Positions 1 through 8,966 of a DNA stretch of 64,000 bases are shown here, piece after piece; the first letter of the stretch is position 1, and the number at the start of each line of letters is the position of its first letter. The DNA is taken from the NCBI RefSeq assembly GCF_000744115.1, contig NZ_JQLG01000004.1, forward strand, positions 496,001 to 560,000, in the 5' to 3' direction. The stretch is from Carnobacterium alterfunditum DSM 5972. Lineage in GTDB: Bacteria; Bacillota; Bacilli; Lactobacillales; Carnobacteriaceae. The notes beneath the pieces are model-generated. The model saw only the letters and a list, made by a program, of their open reading frames with translations. It made no database searches and was not told the origin of the DNA. A program made the translations under genes and the position numbers.

Positions 1-941
1 TCACTCGGTAAAAGTTTCATCGCTTCTTTGTTAGGTGTAGAATAACCAACGTACTCTGCATTTTGGGCTGCATTTTCTGGTTCCAGCATAAAATTAATAA
101 AGGCATAAGCTGCATCAAAGTTTTTAGCTGTTTTTGGAATAACAAAATTATCGAACCACAAGTTTGATCCCTCACTTGGAATGACATAATGCAGATTTTC
201 ATTTTCCCATAACATCTCAGAAGCTTCTCCTGAGAAAGTTACAGCTGCTGCGGCCTCTTCTTGGATCATATACATTTTGATTTCATCCGCAACAATGGCT
301 TTTACATTAGGGGTCAAACTTTCTAATTTTACAGCGGCTGCTGCTAATTGATCATCATCTTTTGAATTCAAAGAATGTCCTTCACTATTTAATGCCAATC
401 CGATAACTTCACGCGCTCCATCGATCAGCATAAGCTCATTTGTTAATTCTTCACTCCACAAATCATCCCAATGTTGGATAGCCTTCTCATCGATGAATTT
501 GTCATTGTAAATGATCCCCAAGGTCCCCCAAAAGTAAGGAATAGAATAGTGGTTATTTGGATCAAACAGCTGATCTAAAAATTGAGCATCAATATTATCG
601 AGACCTCTTATCTTTGAGTGATCCAATTCAATCAGCAAGTTCTCATCGATCATTCGTTCAATCATGTATTCACTAGGGACGGCCAAATCATAATTCGTTC
701 CCCCTTGTTCAATTTTTGTATACATAGCTTCATTAGAGTCGAAGGTTTCATAGGTTACTCTATAACCCGTTTCCTCTTCAAATTTAGTGATCAATTCTGG
801 ATCAATGTAATCTCCCCAGTTATACAAATTCAAACTATTTTCTCCTGTAATTCCTTGGGCCTTTTCCAATTGATTGGCACCAACATATAATCCGCCACAA
901 ATAGCTAAAATAACGATTATCATAACACCTAATTTTTTCAT
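1..941 (-). CDS. potD: Spermidine/putrescine ABC transporter substrate-binding protein PotD (partial, C-terminus outside window)
   Basis: Extracellular polyamine receptor that delivers spermidine or putrescine to PotBC. About 313 residues are visible and the frame is open to the left edge, so the C-terminus is missing. The N-terminus is a hydrophobic anchor with a Cys near residue 15 (LAIC, an atypical lipobox). It is followed by LNLYNWGDYID, the usual opening strand of PotD/PotF proteins, and later by FWGTLGIIYN and a GAREVIGLAL-type segment. The start ATG overlaps the potC stop by four bases (ATGA), so translation is probably coupled. It is the last gene of potABCD. Family assignment is firm; which polyamine is bound is not shown. 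Confidence 0.93.
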   Translation of the reverse strand, partial: MKKLGVMIIVILAICGGLYVGANQLEKAQGITGENSLNLYNWGDYIDPELITKFEEETGYRVTYETFDSNEAMYTKIEQGGTNYDLAVPSEYMIERMIDENLLIELDHSKIRGLDNIDAQFLDQLFDPNNHYSIPYFWGTLGIIYNDKFIDEKAIQHWDDLWSEELTNELMLIDGAREVIGLALNSEGHSLNSKDDDQLAAAAVKLESLTPNVKAIVADEIKMYMIQEEAAAAVTFSGEASEMLWENENLHYVIPSEGSNLWFDNFVIPKTAKNFDAAYAFINFMLEPENAAQNAEYVGYSTPNKEAMKLLPS

Positions 942-1771
942 CGCATGCCCACCGCCTCAGCATGTTGTTGTTTTTTATTTTTTTGTTTTTTTGTCATATT
1001 GTGTTGTTGGATAAAGTAATAACCAATAACAAGAATCAAAGCGAAAATAAACAGCAAAGCACTTAGAGCATTGATTTCTAAGCTGACTCCTTGTCGCGCT
1101 CTTGAATAGATTTCGACTGCTAAGGTTGTAAAACCATTACCTGTTACAAAAAAGGTTACCGCAAAATCATCCAGTGAATAAGTGAAAGCCATAAAATAAC
1201 CTGCTAAAATACCTGGAGCGATACTTGGCAAAACAATTTTCCCCATTACTTGCCAAGTATTCGCACCAAGATCTCGCGCGGCTTTGAGCATTGTGTCGTT
1301 CATTTCTTGTAATTTAGGTAAAATCATCAAGACAACGATTGGGATACTAAAAGCAACGTGTGACAATAAAACAGATATGAAGCCTAAACGAAATCCAATA
1401 AAGGTAAATAAAATCAAAAAACTAGCTCCAATAATAACATCAGGTGAAACCAATAAAATATTGTTAAAGCTCAATACGGCATTCCTGGTTTTCCTCTTCT
1501 TCAAGAAGTAGATCCCAATCGCTCCAAATGTACCAATAATAGTAGCTAGCAAAGAGGACAACAATGCAATAAGAAGCGTGTCCAAAACGATCCCAATCAA
1601 ACGTGTATCTTCAAATACTGCTATATAATTGTCTAATGTAAAGCCGGTAAAGCTGTTCATTGTTCCACCATCATTGAATGAGTAAAAGATCAAAAAGGCG
1701 ATTGGTGAATATAAAACGACGAACACAGCAATAAGATACAGATTAGACCATTTAAATCGTTTATTTTTCAT
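938..1771 (-). CDS. potC: Spermidine/putrescine ABC transporter permease PotC
   Basis: Second membrane subunit of the polyamine importer, 277 residues, typical for PotC. It has about six hydrophobic segments. The cytoplasmic EAA-type coupling loop lies near residues 165-195 (AARDLGANTW followed by GKIVLPSIAPGIL) and docks on PotA. The conserved TGNGFTTLAVEIYS segment follows. The C-terminal tail is short and rich in Lys and Gln. The start overlaps the potB stop by four bases, as potD overlaps potC, so potB, potC and potD form a tightly coupled unit. Confidence 0.95.
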   Translation of the reverse strand: MKNKRFKWSNLYLIAVFVVLYSPIAFLIFYSFNDGGTMNSFTGFTLDNYIAVFEDTRLIGIVLDTLLIALLSSLLATIIGTFGAIGIYFLKKRKTRNAVLSFNNILLVSPDVIIGASFLILFTFIGFRLGFISVLLSHVAFSIPIVVLMILPKLQEMNDTMLKAARDLGANTWQVMGKIVLPSIAPGILAGYFMAFTYSLDDFAVTFFVTGNGFTTLAVEIYSRARQGVSLEINALSALLFIFALILVIGYYFIQQHNMTKKQKNKKQQHAEAVGMR

Positions 1772-2583
1772 TTACGAACTGCCCCTTTCTTTTTCTTTTC
1801 TCCCGTAAAGAGCATGATGAGGATCATTGCAATGATCAATACCACGCCGATCGTTGAACCCATTCCCCAATTTTGTGTAACTAAGAAATGTTGTTCAATA
1901 GCTGTACCTAACGTAATGACACGGTTTCCGCCAATTAAACGGGTCAACATAAAGAGTGATAACGATGGAATAAAGACCGCTTGAACACCGCTTTTAACGC
2001 CATTAAGGGTCAGAGGAAATACTACTCTTTTAAATGTTTCAAAACTATTTGCGCCTAAATCACGACTAGCTCTGATAAATGAAGGATTCATTTCTTCAAG
2101 TGCATTAAAAATAGGTAAAATCATAAATGGGATTTGAATATATGTCGCAACAACCAAGAAACTAAGATCGGTAAATAAAATTTGCTGTCTTCCTATTCCT
2201 ACAAAAGAAAGAAAGTCGTTCACTGTTCCATTTGCACTAAAAATCCCAATAAAGGCATAAGCTTTCAATAATAAATTGATCCATGTTGGTAAAATAATCA
2301 ATAAGAGCCATAATTGTTTATGTTTTGTTTTGCTTAACAAATACGCCGTTGGGTAACTAATGAATAATGTAAATATGGTGATCAAGAAAGCATACCAAAA
2401 TGAATTCAAGGTCATTCTAAGATAGGTACCTGATTGAAAATATGTTTGATAATTCCCTAAAGTAAACTGCCCATCAACGTTGAAAAAAGATTGATATACG
2501 ATCAAGATCAAAGGAGCAGCAACAAATAAGAGCAACCAAAAGGTGTAGGGTATAAAATAGAATACATTAGCTTTTTTTGTCAT
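1768..2583 (-). CDS. potB: Spermidine/putrescine ABC transporter permease PotB
   Basis: First membrane subunit of the polyamine importer, 271 residues from MTKKANVFYF. I chose this ATG because an AGGAGG-type ribosome site lies just upstream and the family begins here. A longer in-frame start would run far into potA and add about 32 charged residues. The protein has about six membrane segments. The EAA-type loop (ASRDLGANSFETFKRVVFP) is near residues 170-190. The start is 10 bases after the potA stop and the stop overlaps the potC start. Confidence 0.94.
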   Translation of the reverse strand: MTKKANVFYFIPYTFWLLLFVAAPLILIVYQSFFNVDGQFTLGNYQTYFQSGTYLRMTLNSFWYAFLITIFTLFISYPTAYLLSKTKHKQLWLLLIILPTWINLLLKAYAFIGIFSANGTVNDFLSFVGIGRQQILFTDLSFLVVATYIQIPFMILPIFNALEEMNPSFIRASRDLGANSFETFKRVVFPLTLNGVKSGVQAVFIPSLSLFMLTRLIGGNRVITLGTAIEQHFLVTQNWGMGSTIGVVLIIAMILIMLFTGEKKKKGAVRK

Positions 2584-2593
2584 TTTTCTCCTC

Positions 2594-3688
2594 CTATTCT
2601 TCTTCGTAACTTTCAAGACGAGCGTCAAATTCTTGTTCTGATTCATTAAATCGCATAACGTGGATGTCTTCTGGTTCAAAGTACAAGCCTACTTCATTTC
2701 CAACGACCGCTTTTTTAGTCGAGTGCACCATCCATTCATTGTTGTCTTGGTCATAGCCGATGATCTCATAATGCACACCGCGGAATAATTGCGTGTCTAC
2801 TTTGACTGACAGCTTTCCTTTTTCGACTGTGGTTAAGACTAAATCTTCTGGACGTAAAACGACTTCTACTTTTTCATTTGGCTTCATTCCCGCATCTACA
2901 CACTCAAATGTATGCCCAACAAAGGCAACTTCATAGTCTTGGACCATTGTGCCTTTAATGATATTGCTCTCCCCAATAAAGTCTGCCACATAACGATTGA
3001 TCGGTTCATCATAAATATCTACTGGTGTACCGCTTTGAATGATCTCGCCGTTTTTCATCACAAAAATCTCATCACTCATGGCCAAAGCTTCTTCTTGATC
3101 ATGTGTAACAAAAACAAACGTGATTCCCAAACGTTGTTGTAATTCACGCAACTCATACTGCATTTCTGTTCTCAATTTCAAATCGAGAGCCGATAACGGC
3201 TCATCTAATAGCAATACTTCTGGTTCATTCACTAATGCACGCGCAATAGCTACTCTTTGACGTTGTCCGCCAGACATTTCGCTGATCGCACGGTCTTCGT
3301 AGCCCGATAATTGAACCATTTTCAACACATCTTCTACTTTATTTTTGATAACTTTTTTGTCTAATTTTTTGATTCTTAACCCAAAAGCTACGTTCTCAAA
3401 GACATTCATATGCGGAAATAACGCATAATCTTGGAAAACTGTATTTACTTTGCGCTTATTTGCAGGTACATCATTAACTTTTTTACCTTCTAAAGTAATC
3501 GTTCCTTCTGAAGTTTCAGTAAAACCGGCAATTAAATTTAGAATCGTTGTTTTTCCACAACCAGATGGTCCAAGCAAAGTATAAAATTTACCACGTTCAA
3601 TTTCAAAATTGATATTTTTCAAAACCGGATCGTCATCCTCGTATTGTTTTATTACCTTTTCAAATGTAATAATTGCATTCTCTGTCAT
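2594..3688 (-). CDS. potA: Spermidine/putrescine ABC transporter ATP-binding protein PotA
   Basis: ATPase subunit that powers polyamine import, 364 residues. Walker A is GPSGCGKTT (about residue 40). The signature is [15 protein letters not shown] (about 138) and Walker B with the catalytic Glu is [13 protein letters not shown] (about 158). The switch His is in [10 protein letters not shown]. The C-terminal third is a TOBE/MOI-type regulatory domain. It is the first gene of potABCD, 140 bases after the XRE-cupin regulator on the same strand, so it may be co-transcribed with it or use its own promoter. A loose -10-like TATAAG lies about 25 bases before the start. Confidence 0.95.
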   Translation of the reverse strand: MTENAIITFEKVIKQYEDDDPVLKNINFEIERGKFYTLLGPSGCGKTTILNLIAGFTETSEGTITLEGKKVNDVPANKRKVNTVFQDYALFPHMNVFENVAFGLRIKKLDKKVIKNKVEDVLKMVQLSGYEDRAISEMSGGQRQRVAIARALVNEPEVLLLDEPLSALDLKLRTEMQYELRELQQRLGITFVFVTHDQEEALAMSDEIFVMKNGEIIQSGTPVDIYDEPINRYVADFIGESNIIKGTMVQDYEVAFVGHTFECVDAGMKPNEKVEVVLRPEDLVLTTVEKGKLSVKVDTQLFRGVHYEIIGYDQDNNEWMVHSTKKAVVGNEVGLYFEPEDIHVMRFNESEQEFDARLESYEEE

Positions 3689-3828
3689 TTCTCTTACTCC
3701 CTTATAGTAAATTTTATTGGTTGATCAACAAATCATGTTGATGGACTATCCTGATTTTTTTCTTAAGTAGAAGAATTTGTTTGTGAATATTTAAGAGGAA
3801 CTTTTATTACTCTAGAAATTTCGTGTGC

Positions 3829-4371
3829 TCAAAGATAAGAATCGGTGACTACTAGTAACAATAAACTTTCCTCATTACCGTGATTAATGATCTGATGCTT
3901 TTGTGTAGCATGAAAATAAATAGATTCTCCTTTTTTAGCAAAATACCGTTTCAAACCTATCTCGATACAAATTTCGCCCTCTAATACAAAGCCAAATGTT
4001 TCAGCTAATGAAGGACTAAATTCTTTAAATTGACCTTTTTCAGTCAATTTCAGAAAAACAGGTTCCATTTCATTTTCATTTGATCCCGGAACAAGCCATT
4101 TGATCTCATAGCCTTTCTCGTCATCTTCATAGACAGTCATCTCATCTTTTGTATACACTACTCGTTGCTCTTCTTGTTTTTCATCAAAGAAGTCTCTTGG
4201 GCTGCACCCCAAAACTTCTAAGATATCAAAAAAAACTTCCATTGATGGGACGCTTAAATCTCTCTCAACTTGAGAAATGTATCCTTTGCTCAAATTGGTG
4301 CGTTCTGCTAATTCCTCTTGTGTTAAATTTTTTTGGATCCTTAAGTTTTTTATTTGATTCCCAATTTCCAT
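3829..4371 (-). CDS. XRE-family regulator with C-terminal cupin domain, probable polyamine-transport regulator
   Basis: DNA-binding regulator of 180 residues. Residues 1-60 are an HTH_3 domain (IRIQKNLTQEELA, then LSKGYISQVERD). Residues about 105-178 are a cupin_2 fold (FKEFSPSLAETFGFVLEGEI, then HATQKHQI), the PuuR-like arrangement in which the cupin senses a small molecule. The ribosome site AAAGGAG is well placed. The gene sits immediately upstream of potABCD on the same strand, so control of polyamine uptake is a sound inference from context. Palindromes lie just upstream and suggest autoregulation. The ligand is unknown. Confidence 0.88.
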   Translation of the reverse strand: MEIGNQIKNLRIQKNLTQEELAERTNLSKGYISQVERDLSVPSMEVFFDILEVLGCSPRDFFDEKQEEQRVVYTKDEMTVYEDDEKGYEIKWLVPGSNENEMEPVFLKLTEKGQFKEFSPSLAETFGFVLEGEICIEIGLKRYFAKKGESIYFHATQKHQIINHGNEESLLLLVVTDSYL

Positions 4372-4385
4372 GAAAGCTCTCCTTT

Positions 4386-4418
4386 GAGTCTTAGTTTACT
4401 GATAGTAAACTAAGACTC
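4386..4418. promoter_or_regulatory. Perfect 14-bp inverted repeat, candidate operator of the XRE-cupin regulator
   Basis: GAGTCTTAGTTTAC at 4386-4399 and its exact reverse complement at 4405-4418 are separated by five bases. It lies next to the ribosome site of the XRE-cupin gene. The inner half-sites GTTTAC and GTAAAC are 11 bases apart, about one helical turn. Operator function is inferred; an mRNA hairpin is the alternative. Confidence 0.55.
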
Positions 4419-4435
4419 ACTAATGTTCACTCACA

Positions 4436-4452
4436 GTAAACTGCATGTTTAC
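4436..4452. promoter_or_regulatory. Second GTAAAC-N5-GTTTAC dyad, candidate operator
   Basis: GTAAAC (4436-4441) and GTTTAC (4447-4452) flank a 5-base spacer. They are the same half-sites as in the neighbouring dyad but in the opposite order, 31 bases away. AT-rich -10-like sequence (TATACT/TATAAA on the minus strand) lies just beyond, so the site would sit at the transcription start of the regulator. Confidence 0.45.
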
Positions 4453-4487
4453 CACAACCTTTTATAGTATAAATCCTTTTAACTAAA

Positions 4488-4541
4488 AAGCAAATAAAAA
4501 ATTGTGCTCAGCTTCTGCCGAACACAATTTTTTATTTGCTT
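4488..4541 (-). terminator. Rho-independent terminator downstream of murB
   Basis: A perfect 19-bp stem (4488-4506 with 4523-4541) has a 16-base loop. A short T-run follows on the minus strand, and T-rich sequence follows on the plus strand too. Confidence 0.8.
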
Positions 4542-4562
4542 TATCAAACTTTTTTTTACTGG

Positions 4563-5462
4563 TCATTCTTCTCCGATTATTCTTACTTCGGTTATCAATT
4601 CAACACTATTCTTTTCGAAAATGACTTCTTGGATATGGTGGATCAATTCGATGTAATCTGTTGCTGTTGCATGATTGATGTTTACAATAAATCCTGCATG
4701 TTTCATCGAAATTTGAGCTCCACCCCATATTTTCCCTTGTAAACCAGCTTCTTGAATCAGTTTTCCAGTAAAATATCCTGTTGGGCGCTTAAAGACACTG
4801 CCACATGAAGGATATTCTAAAGGTTGTTTAGACTCTCTTAAAAAGGTGAATTCATCCATTCGTTCTTTTATATCGGCAGAATGTCCTTTTTTCAATTGAA
4901 AAACAACCTCTAAGACGATATCTTGGATCTCTTGAATGCGACTATGACGGTAACCAAATTCTAACTCTTGGTTGTCAAATGTCTTTAATTCACCTTCACG
5001 TGTCAATACTGTGACTGATTCAATGACTTCACTCACTTCACCATCATAAGCGCCAGCATTCATATAAACTGCTCCGCCAATGCTCCCAGGGATCCCGCAT
5101 GCAAATTCTAACCCCGTCAGTTCAGCTTCATAAGCTGCATATGAAGTATCGATCAAACGTGCTCCACTTTGAACACTGATTCTTTTATTTTCAATAATTA
5201 TCTGTTTCATCTCCGTTAATATCATGACGACTCCATGTATGCCACCGTCTTTAACGATTAGATTGCTTGCATTTCCTAAAACAGTCAATGGTAATGCTTC
5301 TTCTTTTATCCACATTACAACATCTTTAATTTCTTCTGCTGTTTTTGGAAAAACCAAGATATCCGCCGGACCGCCTGTTTTAGTATACGTATAAAGAGAC
5401 AAAGGTTCATTTTCTTTTATGATCAAATTTGGGAACTGCTTCTTAATTTCTTCAATTAACAT
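4563..5462 (-). CDS. murB: UDP-N-acetylenolpyruvoylglucosamine reductase (MurB)
   Basis: Cytoplasmic FAD enzyme that reduces UDP-GlcNAc-enolpyruvate to UDP-MurNAc in peptidoglycan synthesis. 299 residues from MLIEEIKKQFPN, the normal MurB length; a longer in-frame start adds 32 unconserved residues. The FAD-binding region contains TGGPADILVFPKT and LGNASNLIVKDGG. Further motifs are CGIPGSIGGAVYMNAGAYDG and the catalytic-Ser segment PSCGSVFKRP near residue 225. The short second half resembles type II enzymes of B. subtilis and S. aureus. It appears monocistronic, with a strong terminator after it. Confidence 0.96.
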   Translation of the reverse strand: MLIEEIKKQFPNLIIKENEPLSLYTYTKTGGPADILVFPKTAEEIKDVVMWIKEEALPLTVLGNASNLIVKDGGIHGVVMILTEMKQIIIENKRISVQSGARLIDTSYAAYEAELTGLEFACGIPGSIGGAVYMNAGAYDGEVSEVIESVTVLTREGELKTFDNQELEFGYRHSRIQEIQDIVLEVVFQLKKGHSADIKERMDEFTFLRESKQPLEYPSCGSVFKRPTGYFTGKLIQEAGLQGKIWGGAQISMKHAGFIVNINHATATDYIELIHHIQEVIFEKNSVELITEVRIIGEE

Positions 5463-5651
5463 AGTATTTAATACCCTTTCGTATGAGTTGAGCTGATTGC
5501 TCCACTTTTTTATAGATTTAATATACTGTTTTATACGACAAGGTATTCCCCTTATCATACTTAGTTTACCATGCCTTACTTCTTTTTTGTAGTTTGGAAC
5601 AGCTTTCGATAAAAAGATTTAGTGATTTCTTAACATAACCCACGTTCCAAA

Positions 5652-5685
5652 AAACAGGTCTGGGACATTTGCCCAAAACCTGTTT
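5652..5685 (-). terminator. Terminator after the Ktr potassium-uptake pair
   Basis: AAACAGGT (5652-5659) pairs with ACCTGTTT (5678-5685), with inner GGG/CCC pairing. On the minus strand it is followed by a run of six T, fitting the end of ktrB-ktrA transcription. Confidence 0.7.
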
Positions 5686-5731
5686 GCTGATCAAAACAAC
5701 TCATTTACCGATCATTCAATAAATAAATCGC

Positions 5732-6403
5732 TTATTTTAATTTATTCAAGTAATCGTAACGTTCAAATACTTTCGACTCTGCTATCCCAACGAGAATAAT
5801 ACCTTCTTCTATATGGTAATCTGGGCTGAAAGAGACATCCATCCGTTTTTGACCTGTTTTTCTGATCCCAATAATGTTGATTTCATATCTTTGACGTAAA
5901 TCTAAAACCTCAAATGTTTTTCCGATCCAACGAACGGGCGGTTTAAATTCGATGACTGCATAATCTTCATCCAAATCGACAATATCGGTGATGTGCCTTC
6001 TTAAAAAATTCTTAGCAACCCGAGCTCCAGCTTCTTTTTCAGGACGTATTACCTTGGTTGCACCGATTTCATAAAGGACTTCCATAAAAGATTTGTTTTT
6101 CGCTTTTGCAATGATTGAATGGATACCTAATTTTTTACAATTCATGATAGCTAAAACGCTGGCTTCTAAACTCGTACCTGTTGCAACCACTACTACATCA
6201 CAATTTTCTAAACCGATTCTTTTTAGAAAATTCAAATCTGTGATATTTCCTTGTACGGCTTGGGTCACATAAGGTTCAATGCGTTCAATATTATCCAAAT
6301 CTATGTCAACTGCAATAATATCACAATTGAATTCACTTAATTCTTTAGCAATTGATGATCCAAAGACTCCAAGGCCTAATACACCGATCGTTTTTACTGG
6401 CAT
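5732..6403 (-). CDS. ktrA: Potassium uptake regulatory subunit (TrkA/KtrA-type RCK protein)
   Basis: Peripheral gating ring of a Ktr potassium transporter, 223 residues, the usual Ktr RCK length. Residues 1-125 form RCK_N with the nucleotide-binding GLGVFGSSIA motif and the acidic VDID end of the second strand. Residues about 135-223 form RCK_C, which in this family binds c-di-AMP. The start is 13 bases after the stop of the channel gene, with AGGAG upstream, so the two are one operon. KtrA or KtrC orthology cannot be decided from sequence alone. Confidence 0.92.
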   Translation of the reverse strand: MPVKTIGVLGLGVFGSSIAKELSEFNCDIIAVDIDLDNIERIEPYVTQAVQGNITDLNFLKRIGLENCDVVVVATGTSLEASVLAIMNCKKLGIHSIIAKAKNKSFMEVLYEIGATKVIRPEKEAGARVAKNFLRRHITDIVDLDEDYAVIEFKPPVRWIGKTFEVLDLRQRYEINIIGIRKTGQKRMDVSFSPDYHIEEGIILVGIAESKVFERYDYLNKLK

Positions 6404-6415
6404 TTCAATGTTCTC

Positions 6416-7795
6416 CTATCCAATTAAAATTGTTGTCTTTGCATACAATTGATCTTTTGTCTTTCTACTTTTGCGACTCAAACTCAATAATATGGTAATA
6501 GGTCCGATTCTGCCGACAAACATCAAAATCATTAACACGACGTGACTAATATGTGATAGTTCTGGCGTTAAATTCACACTAGCACCCACTGTCCCCAAAG
6601 CAGACACTGCTTCAAACAGTAAAAACAAGAACGGTTGATCTTCTACTAGCATTAATACACTGACACCAGCTAATAAAAAACAAGTAAAGGTTACAACAAC
6701 CACGATCGCGCGACGGACAGTTTCAAATGGGATCGTATGATGAGCGTAGTTGACATGTTTTTGCCCTTTAATTTCACTTACGATCAACAACGCTATTAGT
6801 GCAAAAGTCGTAGTCTTGATCCCACCTGCTGCTCCACCGGGAGATCCGCCGATAAACATTGCACCTATGAAAAATAATAATGAAAAAGGTTCTACTAGTT
6901 CATAATCAAGTGTAGCAAATCCCGCTGTTCTCATTGTTACAGTTTGGAAAAAGGAAGCTAATAGTTTTTGCCCAACTGTGAAACTCCCAATCGAATTAGG
7001 ATTATTCCATTCAACTAGTAAAAAGACCACTGTTCCGATAACAATCAAAGCCACTGTCATATTGATAGCTAATCGAGTATGAGTTTTCAACTTGCGATAC
7101 AATCGTTTCAACCCGCCTCTAGCCTTGTTCTTTAAAATAGATTGGACATTATACGTAACGTCAAACCAAACTGAAAAACCGATACCACCCAGAATAATCA
7201 AAGTAGTCACCACTAAATTCACTAATGGATCATGAACGTACTCTTGCAAACTTTGCGTACCAATATTATCAAAGCCCGCATTACAAAAAGCTGAGACGGC
7301 TAAAAATAAAGAGACAAACAGCCCACTAGCTAACCCAAAATCTGGTACAAATCTAAAAGCTAACAAGAACATCCCTACTCCTTCAATCACAAAAGTGTAT
7401 CTAAGGATAGATGTTAAATATGTCTTGAAATCACCTAATTCATCACGGTTAAGGGCTTCTTTGACCGCTATCGTATTTGAATAACGCATCTTTTTACCCA
7501 TTCTCATAATTAGTGTAGCAAGTATGGTCATTAATCCTAGTCCGCCTATCTGCATGAGAATGATACAAATAATTTGACCAAAAAGAGTAAACGATGTTGC
7601 AATAGGTAATGTGGATAAGCCTGTTACACAAACCAAGGAGACGGCTGTAAATAAATTGTCGAAGTAAGTTGTTTCTGAAGTTTCAAGATTACTTATAGGA
7701 AGTGATAATAAAACTGATCCTATAACGATCACAAATATAAAGCTAATAGCAATTTTTGCAGCCGGAGGAATACTCCTGAGCTTTTTTGAAAACAT
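6416..7795 (-). CDS. ktrB: Ktr/Trk-type potassium transporter, membrane channel subunit
   Basis: Membrane channel of a Na+-dependent K+ uptake system, 459 residues from MFSKKLRSIP. The AGGAG site six bases upstream supports this start over an in-frame ATG nine codons earlier. The four pore-loop filter segments are recognisable: VCVTGLS, FCNAGFDN, MRTAGFATL and SALGTVGAS. Each carries the conserved filter Gly. The glycine-rich GGSPGGAAGGIKTTT stretch matches the flexible M2C2 gate loop of KtrB. It is co-transcribed with the RCK gene downstream and works in osmotic adaptation and pH homeostasis. Confidence 0.93.
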   Translation of the reverse strand: MFSKKLRSIPPAAKIAISFIFVIVIGSVLLSLPISNLETSETTYFDNLFTAVSLVCVTGLSTLPIATSFTLFGQIICIILMQIGGLGLMTILATLIMRMGKKMRYSNTIAVKEALNRDELGDFKTYLTSILRYTFVIEGVGMFLLAFRFVPDFGLASGLFVSLFLAVSAFCNAGFDNIGTQSLQEYVHDPLVNLVVTTLIILGGIGFSVWFDVTYNVQSILKNKARGGLKRLYRKLKTHTRLAINMTVALIVIGTVVFLLVEWNNPNSIGSFTVGQKLLASFFQTVTMRTAGFATLDYELVEPFSLLFFIGAMFIGGSPGGAAGGIKTTTFALIALLIVSEIKGQKHVNYAHHTIPFETVRRAIVVVVTFTCFLLAGVSVLMLVEDQPFLFLLFEAVSALGTVGASVNLTPELSHISHVVLMILMFVGRIGPITILLSLSRKSRKTKDQLYAKTTILIG

Positions 7796-7895
7796 TTTTT
7801 CTCCTCTTTCTTTCATTTTCATATACGAATGTATTATAATCTTTAATACATAAAAGTAAAGCCCTATTCCGTTTATGAAAAAATGCCCATTGATT

Positions 7896-8816
7896 TTATT
7901 TGTCGTTGCTGTTTTTTTGTTCGTATTCGTCTACAATCAGCTGGCAAATACGGTGGCTCTCTAAAGAGGATCCCATACTGACAGGATTTTCTTTGCTTTG
8001 GAATCCGTCTATTGCTGAACGAATCAATGGAGCAAAACCTCTCTTTTCAAGCGTTTGCTCCCAGTCTCCGAATGTAAAGACTTGTTTTTGTCCAGCCGTT
8101 TCAACTTCATAATCGGTTAAATTCATTACACGATGGGTCCCTGTTAGAGACTGCACTTCAACCGATTCAGCATTGGCCCCTGAAACGTAATTCATCGTCG
8201 CAATGCACTCGGTATGTTCTGTTGTTAAGTGTAATACGCACGTTTTCAAATCGCCGTTTTCTTCTTTTATATTAAAATGAGTTTTGATAACAGGTTCGTC
8301 TAATAAAAATATTGCCGTATCAACGACATGGATAAATAGATCATAAATAGCATACTTTACGTTCCCTAAACTATTAGGTTTAGTTTTTTGGATCAAAATC
8401 ATATTTTTGTTTGGAACTTCTTTCACCTTTTGAATCATTGGAGCGAAACGTCGATTAAAACCTGTGATAAGTAAAACATTTTTTTCATTCGCTAGATCCA
8501 TTAATGCTTTCACTTCGTCAATATTTTCGCTGATTGGTTTATCTACATAGACATGGATGCCTTTTTCAATGCATTGTCTGATAAGAGCTTCATGAGTGTG
8601 AGTAGCGGTATGTATAAAAACAGCTTCAATACCACTGCTGAGTAACCCTTCTATAGAAGAATATAAATTTTTGATGCGGTATTTTTTGCCAATTTTAGTT
8701 AATTTTTCTTGATCTCGCGTGAATAAATGCCAGTCTATTTCCTTATCTATTGCCATCATTACTGGAAGATAAGCTTTTTGAGAAATATTTCCTAACCCAA
8801 TGATCCCTATTTTCAT
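7896..8816 (-). CDS. Gfo/Idh/MocA family oxidoreductase
   Basis: Predicted NAD(P)-dependent dehydrogenase of 306 residues. The N-terminal Rossmann fold opens with GIIGLGNIS. DKPISENIDEV near residue 93 holds the catalytic Lys-Pro of the family, and the C-terminal domain carries YDLFIHVVD, the D-x3-H-x2-D signature. The substrate is probably a sugar or polyol derivative, but nothing here identifies it. It is a lone gene with a good ribosome site (AGAGGGT), transcribed away from exoA. Confidence 0.85.
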   Translation of the reverse strand: MKIGIIGLGNISQKAYLPVMMAIDKEIDWHLFTRDQEKLTKIGKKYRIKNLYSSIEGLLSSGIEAVFIHTATHTHEALIRQCIEKGIHVYVDKPISENIDEVKALMDLANEKNVLLITGFNRRFAPMIQKVKEVPNKNMILIQKTKPNSLGNVKYAIYDLFIHVVDTAIFLLDEPVIKTHFNIKEENGDLKTCVLHLTTEHTECIATMNYVSGANAESVEVQSLTGTHRVMNLTDYEVETAGQKQVFTFGDWEQTLEKRGFAPLIRSAIDGFQSKENPVSMGSSLESHRICQLIVDEYEQKNSNDK

Positions 8817-8904
8817 TATTCGTACCCTCTTTCTTCTTCATTTTCATTTTCACCTCATATCCTATCATATTTCACATCACTTTGCCTTTTTATATGCATG
8901 AGAG

Positions 8905-8932
8905 TTTACTATTTATTTTAGTTTTGTACAAT
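8905..8932 (+). promoter_or_regulatory. Probable sigma-A promoter of exoA
   Basis: TTTACT (8905-8910), a 16-base spacer and TACAAT (8927-8932) lie about 35 bases before the exoA start. Confidence 0.5.
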
Positions 8933-8966
8933 AAGGATAGGCTGATAATTTAGGAGGAAACAACTA

